From: Phycisphaeraceae bacterium
GTDB taxonomy: Bacteria; Planctomycetota; Phycisphaerae; Phycisphaerales; UBA1924
Length of the DNA: 34,897 bases
Direction: 5' to 3'
Assembly: GCA_021604785.1 (NCBI GenBank)
Contig: BQJQ01000007.1
Span: forward strand, 1-34,897
This document shows, piece by piece, positions 30,021 to 34,897 of this stretch. Numbering within the stretch: position 1 is the first letter of the stretch; each line of letters opens with the position of its first letter. The notes beneath the pieces were generated by a model. That model saw only the letters and a program-made list of their open reading frames with translations, was not told where the DNA came from and did no database searches. The position numbers and the translations under genes were made by a program.

Positions 30021-32528
30021 GTGGCACGTCTTGGGCACCAACTCGGGTTCTCGCGGATTCTGGGCGTGGCGCGTGCCCTCGCGCTGCTCGTCGCGATTGC
30101 CGGGGTGCCCTCGCTCGCCCGGGCCCAGGGCGACGCCCCGGGCCAGCCCGGGCTGGGCGAGATCCAGATCGACGTCATTCAGCTGGGCGTGGGCGGGCAG
30201 TTCCGCCCCGGGTCGTGGGCGGGCGTGCAGGTTCGGGTGAACGACCTCGGGCTCGAGCAGCGAAACGTCGTGCTCCGCGTCCGCGGGACCGACGCGGACG
30301 GCGACCACCCGCTCTACGACCGCGTCATCACGACCAACCCGGGCGTCGCCCAGGCGTTCTGGCTCTACATGCGGGTGCCGTACGCGCTGGGCCCGGGGGA
30401 CGAGATCACGGTCCGCGCGCACGCCGCGGTCGACTCGGGCGGCGAGACCGGGTTCCGGGCCGGGCAGATTCTCGGCTCGGTCACCAAGCAGATGGTCCAG
30501 CGGGTGAACGCGACGGACTCGGTGATCGGCGTGGTCAACGAGCTCCCGCTCGGGCTGACGGCGTATCAAAGCTCCACGGGCACCGTCACGTGGCCCGCGA
30601 CGGCGCACGACATCATGTGGGTCGCGAGCGATCTGCGTGTGTCAGCGCTGCCGGACCGGTGGCAGGGGCTCGCGGTGCTCGACGCGCTGGTCTGGGGGCG
30701 CGGGTCGGGCCCGACCGACCCGGGGCTGATGACGCCCGAGCAGGCGCTCGCGATCGAGCGATGGGTCGAGCGCGGCGGGCACCTGATCGTCATGCTCCCC
30801 TCGAGCGGGCAAGAATGGACGGGGCAGGCGTCCAACCGCTTGCGCCGGTTGCTGCCCGCGATGGAGGTGCCGGTGCGGCACGAGGGCGTGAACCTCGAGC
30901 CTTACCGCCCGCTGTTCACGACGGAGCGCGGGGTGCGGCTGCCCGCAAAGGCGGCGGTGCACGAGCTCGTCCCCCTGCCTGAGGCCGAAGCCGGGCAGGC
31001 GACGCGGGTGCTCACCTCGCCAGAGGGCTGGTGCGTCGTGATGCGCCGGTCGGTCGGGGCGGGCGCGGTGACCGTGATCGGGGTGGACCTTGCGGCGAAC
31101 GAGTTCCGGGCCGGGCAGATGCCCCAGCCCGAGCCGTTCTGGCACCGCGTGCTCGGGCGGCGCGGGCAGATCTACTCGGAGCAGGAGCTGACCGTCACGG
31201 GCAGCCCGCTGCGCTCAGAGATCCAGGGGCGGAACCCGGTCTCGTTCGATGACGACCTGGAGGACGAGATCGCCAAGGCCGGGCGCGCGGTGCAGGGCGT
31301 GCTGTTCGGGCTGGTGCTTTTTGTGCTGTACTGGATCATCGCCGGGCCGGCGGGGTACATCATCCTCGCGAAGCGGAAGATGAAGCACCTCGCGTGGCCC
31401 GCGTTCGTCGCGACGACCGCGGCGTTCACCGCGATCGCGTGGACCGGGGCCGCGGCGATGCGCCCCAAACGCACCACCGGCGCGCACGTGACGTACCTCG
31501 AGCAGGTGCACGGGCAGGAGTTCCAGCGGGCGCGCTCGTGGGTGAGCGTGCTGGTGCCGCGGTACGGGTCGGCCGAGATCCGCGTGGGCGCCGTGGACGC
31601 CGGCGAGGGCGACCTGATCGCGCCGTGGGCCGGCCCGGGGACGGGCCTGGGCACGGTGCAGACGTTCCCGGACAACCGCGATTACACGATCTCGGCGCGC
31701 GACCCGTCGGCGATGACCGCCCCGACGCGCGCGACCGTGAAGCAAGTGCAGGTGGACTGGGCGGGCGAGGACCGGCTTGGCATGATCCAGCCGATGGCGC
31801 GCGTGCTGGGCGATCCGCGGGTGCTCGAACTCCGCGACAACGAGCGGCGCAGCGGGCAATACGTCGAGGGGCTGCTGGTGCACGAGCTGCCCGGCGCGCT
31901 CGAGGATGTCGTCATCGTCGTGATCGAGCGTCAGCGGCCGGTCCGGTCCGCGCCGCTGAACAACCAGACAGTCTCGATTGTCAGCGGGTATAACCTGACC
32001 GGGCGGTGGGAGCCCGGGCTCGCGTTGGACCTCGCGGACATGACGAGCAGAGAGCCGGGGGCGCGTGCGGCGGCGACGGCGATCACGGGCGACGATTTTC
32101 TGAAGAACTATCTCGCACGCGGGCGTTCACGGACGTCCGGGGCGACCGATTCGGGCGGACGCCCGGACCGGCTGACGGCGGTCCGGTTCTTCTCGCAGCT
32201 CGAGCCGGCGAATCTGGCGTACACGCGGGCCAAGAACCATGTCGCCCGGCGGGTCGCGAGCCAGGGGTGGGATCTGGGACGCTGGTTCACCCAGCCGTGC
32301 GTGATCGTGGTTGGGCATCTGGTGACCGAGCCGGGCGACGCGAGCGCCGAGGCGAGCCCGGTGCCACTGACCGTGGACGGGCGGGAGGTCCCGATGTCCG
32401 GGCGGACGGTGATCTCGTGGATCTATCCTCTCCACGACAACCCGCCCGAGTGGGCGGGCCTGCGGGCGGCGCCCGCGGGCGAGGGCGGTGCGGATGATGC
32501 GGCTGAGGGCAACGCTGACGAAGGGTGA
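30021..32528 (+). CDS. Large membrane protein of unknown function, paired with an ABC ATPase
   Basis: About 835 residues. Seen: an N-terminal signal or anchor (LGVARALALLVAIAGVPSLA, then RAQ), a beta-rich domain (about 40-190), an alpha/beta part with TPEQALAIERWVERGGHLIV and later GAVTVIGVDLAANEF that recalls the glutamine-amidotransferase-like fold, two membrane segments (about 425-447 and 458-478), and a large C-terminal soluble domain. Similar proteins accompany MoxR/DUF58/Bat-like or ABC clusters in planctomycetes (recalled, not searched). The start is uncertain: GTG at 30018, 30021 or 30066 fit the signal sequence, none with a clear ribosome site; the ATG at 29919 would give an overlong head. 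It ends 6 bases before the ABC ATPase, so the two are surely co-transcribed. Confidence 0.8.
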   Translation: MARLGHQLGFSRILGVARALALLVAIAGVPSLARAQGDAPGQPGLGEIQIDVIQLGVGGQFRPGSWAGVQVRVNDLGLEQRNVVLRVRGTDADGDHPLYDRVITTNPGVAQAFWLYMRVPYALGPGDEITVRAHAAVDSGGETGFRAGQILGSVTKQMVQRVNATDSVIGVVNELPLGLTAYQSSTGTVTWPATAHDIMWVASDLRVSALPDRWQGLAVLDALVWGRGSGPTDPGLMTPEQALAIERWVERGGHLIVMLPSSGQEWTGQASNRLRRLLPAMEVPVRHEGVNLEPYRPLFTTERGVRLPAKAAVHELVPLPEAEAGQATRVLTSPEGWCVVMRRSVGAGAVTVIGVDLAANEFRAGQMPQPEPFWHRVLGRRGQIYSEQELTVTGSPLRSEIQGRNPVSFDDDLEDEIAKAGRAVQGVLFGLVLFVLYWIIAGPAGYIILAKRKMKHLAWPAFVATTAAFTAIAWTGAAAMRPKRTTGAHVTYLEQVHGQEFQRARSWVSVLVPRYGSAEIRVGAVDAGEGDLIAPWAGPGTGLGTVQTFPDNRDYTISARDPSAMTAPTRATVKQVQVDWAGEDRLGMIQPMARVLGDPRVLELRDNERRSGQYVEGLLVHELPGALEDVVIVVIERQRPVRSAPLNNQTVSIVSGYNLTGRWEPGLALDLADMTSREPGARAAATAITGDDFLKNYLARGRSRTSGATDSGGRPDRLTAVRFFSQLEPANLAYTRAKNHVARRVASQGWDLGRWFTQPCVIVVGHLVTEPGDASAEASPVPLTVDGREVPMSGRTVISWIYPLHDNPPEWAGLRAAPAGEGGADDAAEGNADEG

Positions 32529-32534
32529 CACGCT

Positions 32535-33506
32535 GTGGCGATGATCGAGACGATCAACCTGACCAAGCGCTACGGCGACCTGACGGCGCTGGACGCGTTG
32601 AACCTGACGATCCCCGACGGGGCGTGCTACGGGTTCATCGGGCCCAACGGGGCGGGCAAGACGACGACGATCAAGATCCTCGCGACGCTGCTGAAGCCGA
32701 GTTCGGGTCAGGCGCAGGTCGCGGGGCTGACGGTTGGGTACCAGAACCGGCAGATCCGCCCGCTGATCGGGTACGTGCCCGACTTCATGGGCGCGTACGA
32801 GGACATGGTGGTCCACGAGTATCTGGAGTTCTTCGCGTCGGCGTACAACATCCGCGGGATGGCGCGCAAGAAGGTTGTCAACGATGTGCTCGAGCTGACG
32901 GACCTGACGTACAAGCAGACGGCGGAGGTGAACAGCCTGAGCCGCGGGATGCAGCAGCGCCTCTCGATTGCGCGCGTGCTGCTGCACGATCCGAAGGTGC
33001 TGCTGATGGACGAGCCGGCGAGTGGGCTCGACCCGCGCGCCCGGATCGAGATCCGCGAGCTGCTCAAAGAGCTCAAGCGGATGGGCAAGACCATCCTGAT
33101 CTCCAGCCACATCCTGCACGAGCTGGCGGAGCTGTGCAATTCGGTAGGGATCATCGAGCGCGGGCAGCTGCTGTTCAGCGGATCGGTCGAGGAGATCCTC
33201 AAGAAGGCGCGCGTGGGGCACGTGATCCACCTGGCTGTCGCCGAGCGCACGGACGCGGCGGCCGAGGTGCTCGCCAAGGTGCCCGGCGTGCAGAAGGTCT
33301 CGATCGTCGACGGCGACGGCACCTTTGCCAACGGCTCGGGTACAAACCGCGTGGTGCACGTCGCGTTCGACGAGGCCGGCGGCACGCGGTTCACGGACCT
33401 GCCCAACATCCTGATCAACCAGGGGTTCCGGCTGACGCAGTTTTCCGAGGAAGCCGTGAACCTCGAAACGGCGTTCATGCGTCTGACCAAGGGCTTGGTG
33501 CAGTAG
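32535..33506 (+). CDS. ABC transporter ATP-binding protein
   Basis: A 323-residue cytoplasmic ATPase of the DrrA/CcmA/GldA-type branch. Seen: Walker A GPNGAGKTT (36-44), IGYVPDFMG (78-86, with Asp83 where a Q-loop Gln is usual), signature NSLSRGMQQR (133-142), Walker B VLLMDEPASG (155-164) and switch His192 (SSHILHE). A C-terminal domain of about 100 residues follows (EEILKKARV onward), as in ABC-2 exporters. GTG at 32535 follows AAGGG by about 9 bases; the internal ATG at 32541 is the alternative. No ABC-2 permease gene follows; the only membrane partner visible is the 835-residue protein immediately upstream. A weak terminator follows. Confidence 0.93.
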   Translation: MAMIETINLTKRYGDLTALDALNLTIPDGACYGFIGPNGAGKTTTIKILATLLKPSSGQAQVAGLTVGYQNRQIRPLIGYVPDFMGAYEDMVVHEYLEFFASAYNIRGMARKKVVNDVLELTDLTYKQTAEVNSLSRGMQQRLSIARVLLHDPKVLLMDEPASGLDPRARIEIRELLKELKRMGKTILISSHILHELAELCNSVGIIERGQLLFSGSVEEILKKARVGHVIHLAVAERTDAAAEVLAKVPGVQKVSIVDGDGTFANGSGTNRVVHVAFDEAGGTRFTDLPNILINQGFRLTQFSEEAVNLETAFMRLTKGLVQ

Positions 33507-33515
33507 CCACAGCGG

Positions 33516-33535
33516 GCCCTCAGGCGGGGCTTTTT
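33516..33535 (+). terminator. Weak intrinsic terminator after the ABC ATPase gene
   Basis: A short stem GCCCT (33516-33520) with GGGGC (33526-33530), including one T-G pair and a 5-base loop, is followed by five T (33531-33535). It starts 10 bases after the stop. Short stem but well-placed T-run. Confidence 0.6.
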
Positions 33536-33559
33536 CGCAGCCCGTGGGCCTTCTTCCGG

Positions 33560-33565
33560 TATGAT
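33560..33565 (+). promoter_or_regulatory. Possible -10 element of the prolyl oligopeptidase gene
   Basis: TATGAT, one mismatch from consensus, lies 34 bases before the ATG at 33600 and just after the ABC terminator. The expected -35 position has no TTGACA-like hexamer. Confidence 0.45.
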
Positions 33566-33599
33566 GCGCGTCCGTCAAGCCCTTCAGGAGGTCGGTGTC

Positions 33600-34897
33600 A
33601 TGCGCGCAAGTCCTGTTCTCATCGGTGTTTCTCTCGCTGCGCTCGCGGGGTCTTCGCTGGCGGCACCGCCCGAGACCGAGCAGCGGCCCGTCACGGACAC
33701 CCTCCACGGCGTCCCGCTGACGGACCCGTTCCGGTGGCTCGAGGGCGACAACACGGACCCCGAGAACATGGGCCGGGTGACCGACGAGGTCGCGGCGTGG
33801 ACGGATGATCAGAACGGGTACACGCGTTCCGTGCTCGACAACCTGCCCGGGCGCAAGGCGCTCGAGGAACGGCTGCGCGAGCTGATGGAGGTGCCCGCGG
33901 TGGGTTCGCCGGTCGCGTACGGCGACCGGTACTTCACGCGCAAGCGTGAGGGTGACCAGCCACAGAGCGTGGTGTACGTGCGCGACGGGATCGACGGCGA
34001 GGACCGCGTCCTGCTCGACCCGGAGCAGATCGATCCGTCGGGGCTGACGACGGTGAGCTGGACGGCGCCGAACGATGACGGGTCGCTGATGGCGTTCGGG
34101 ATGTACAGCGCGGGGGACGAGAACTCGACGCTGTACGTGATGGACGTGGAGACGGGCGAATGGTTGGCTGAGGAGATCCCGGGCAAGGTCGGGCTGAGCA
34201 AGTGGCTGCCGGACTCGTCGGGGTTCTTTTATGGCGCGCTCGAGGACCTGGACGACGCGTACTCGGGCATCGAGAAGCTGCACAAGCTCGGCACGCACCA
34301 CAGGCAGGACCGTGTGCTGTTCCGCCAGCACGACATCGAGTTCTTTTACGGCCGCAAGGATCTCTCGGACGAGCGGCTCAAGTACCTCGCCGGCACGTGG
34401 GGGCCCTTCTCCGACATCAGCGAGGACGCGCGCTGGATCACCATCGGGTATTGGACCGGGACCAACGGCGTCGATCTGTGGGCCGCCGATCTGGACGCGT
34501 GGATGCGGACCGGGGAGTTTGAGCTCACGGAGGTCGCTTCGGGCAAGACCGGGCGTCCGGGCTCGTCGCATTACAACGGCGACACGCTGCTGATGGAGAC
34601 GTCGATCGGTGCGTCCAACGGGCGCGTCGTCGCGATCGACATGAACAACCCGGCGTACGAGAACTGGGTCGATGTGGTGCCCGAGAACGAGAACCTTGTC
34701 ATCCGCGGCGTGGGGTTTGCGCGGGGCATGATCTCGGTGAGCTACATGGACGCCGCCAAGAGCCGCATCGCGTTGTACGACTTCGCGGGCAAGCCGCTGG
34801 GCGACCTGCCGCTGCCGGGCATCGGCACCGCGGGGCTGGTGACGCGGGACGACCGGACCGAGGCGTTCCTGAGCTTCTCGAGCTACAACATGCCGCC
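33600..34897 (+). CDS. Secreted prolyl oligopeptidase family (S9A) serine peptidase (3' end off the window)
   Basis: The first 432 residues are visible. Seen: signal peptide (1-22, MRASPVLIGVSLAALAGSSLAA), then the S9A opening VTDTLHGVPLTDPFRWLEGDN, matching the HG...DPYRWLE box of prolyl oligopeptidases, followed by beta-propeller blades (YFTRKREGDQPQSVVYVRDG, WTAPNDDGSLMAFGMYSAG, LWAADLD). The alpha/beta hydrolase domain with the Ser-Asp-His triad lies beyond the edge, so activity cannot be judged. In the family the enzyme cuts short peptides after Pro; a signal peptide implies a periplasmic role in peptide use. AGGAGG lies 8 bases before the ATG. Separated from the ABC gene by a terminator and its own -10, so probably independent. 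Confidence 0.9.
   Translation, partial: MRASPVLIGVSLAALAGSSLAAPPETEQRPVTDTLHGVPLTDPFRWLEGDNTDPENMGRVTDEVAAWTDDQNGYTRSVLDNLPGRKALEERLRELMEVPAVGSPVAYGDRYFTRKREGDQPQSVVYVRDGIDGEDRVLLDPEQIDPSGLTTVSWTAPNDDGSLMAFGMYSAGDENSTLYVMDVETGEWLAEEIPGKVGLSKWLPDSSGFFYGALEDLDDAYSGIEKLHKLGTHHRQDRVLFRQHDIEFFYGRKDLSDERLKYLAGTWGPFSDISEDARWITIGYWTGTNGVDLWAADLDAWMRTGEFELTEVASGKTGRPGSSHYNGDTLLMETSIGASNGRVVAIDMNNPAYENWVDVVPENENLVIRGVGFARGMISVSYMDAAKSRIALYDFAGKPLGDLPLPGIGTAGLVTRDDRTEAFLSFSSYNMP

Noticed and set aside
1-34897. CRISPR arrays, prophage genes, insertion sequences, integrase sites or a defence island
   Set aside because: I saw no regularly spaced repeats, transposase or phage proteins, and no gene set resembling a defence system.

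Overview
The window is about 34.9 kb of uniformly GC-rich bacterial chromosome that reads as a planctomycete, most likely class Phycisphaerae. The grounds are lineage-typical families rather than a marker gene: a TIGR02999-like ECF sigma factor coupled to a TPR-bearing Ser/Thr kinase, a type II pseudopilin with an [17 protein letters not shown] head and a late H-x10-DG element, a PEP-CTERM-like protein with a PAPG-type tail, dockerin-like calcium repeats starting CPADxNGDG, and small membrane proteins with a CPSCGYEL zinc ribbon. There is no phage, IS element, CRISPR array, tRNA or rRNA that I can see. The window starts inside the kinase gene and ends inside a prolyl-oligopeptidase gene.

Layout. 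1-2887 (minus): ECF sigma factor followed by the kinase, overlapping by four bases. 3010-3417 (plus): small unknown gene. 3409-5424 (minus): secreted metallophosphoesterase with a LamG-type domain. 5584-8922 (minus): two adjacent secreted astacin-type proteins, the first-transcribed with an intact zinc site and the second with every zinc ligand replaced, closed by a strong terminator. 9276-10733 (minus): fumarase. 10890-12263 (plus): secreted transglutaminase-like protein lacking the catalytic Cys. 12291-12914 (minus): adenylate kinase. 13066-14018 (plus): two tandem zinc-ribbon membrane proteins. 14028-16145 (minus): EF-G, whose terminator lies inside the end of the neighbouring gene. 16634-23957 (minus): a tightly packed six-gene run, ispH - rlmN - two YwaF-like membrane proteins - WecA/MraY-type phosphoglycosyl transferase - O-antigen-ligase-like protein.

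24019-34897 is mostly plus strand: secreted EEP-family phosphodiesterase; a stem-loop-rich leader followed by a small membrane protein and a pseudopilin, closed by a terminator; the PEP-CTERM-like protein with its own terminator; an M20 dipeptidase; a small minus-strand membrane protein; a large membrane protein of unknown function with an ABC ATPase; and an S9 prolyl oligopeptidase, cut by the edge.

How the genes work together. Much of the window encodes envelope or exported proteins. The clearest functional unit is the six-gene run, which begins with the last step of isoprenoid precursor synthesis and ends with lipid-carrier-linked glycan initiation and ligation. The two YwaF-like proteins in its middle are candidates for unknown parts of that pathway. 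The astacin/pseudo-astacin pair is the most unusual protein-level observation. Functions are assigned by reading motifs; no database search was run.
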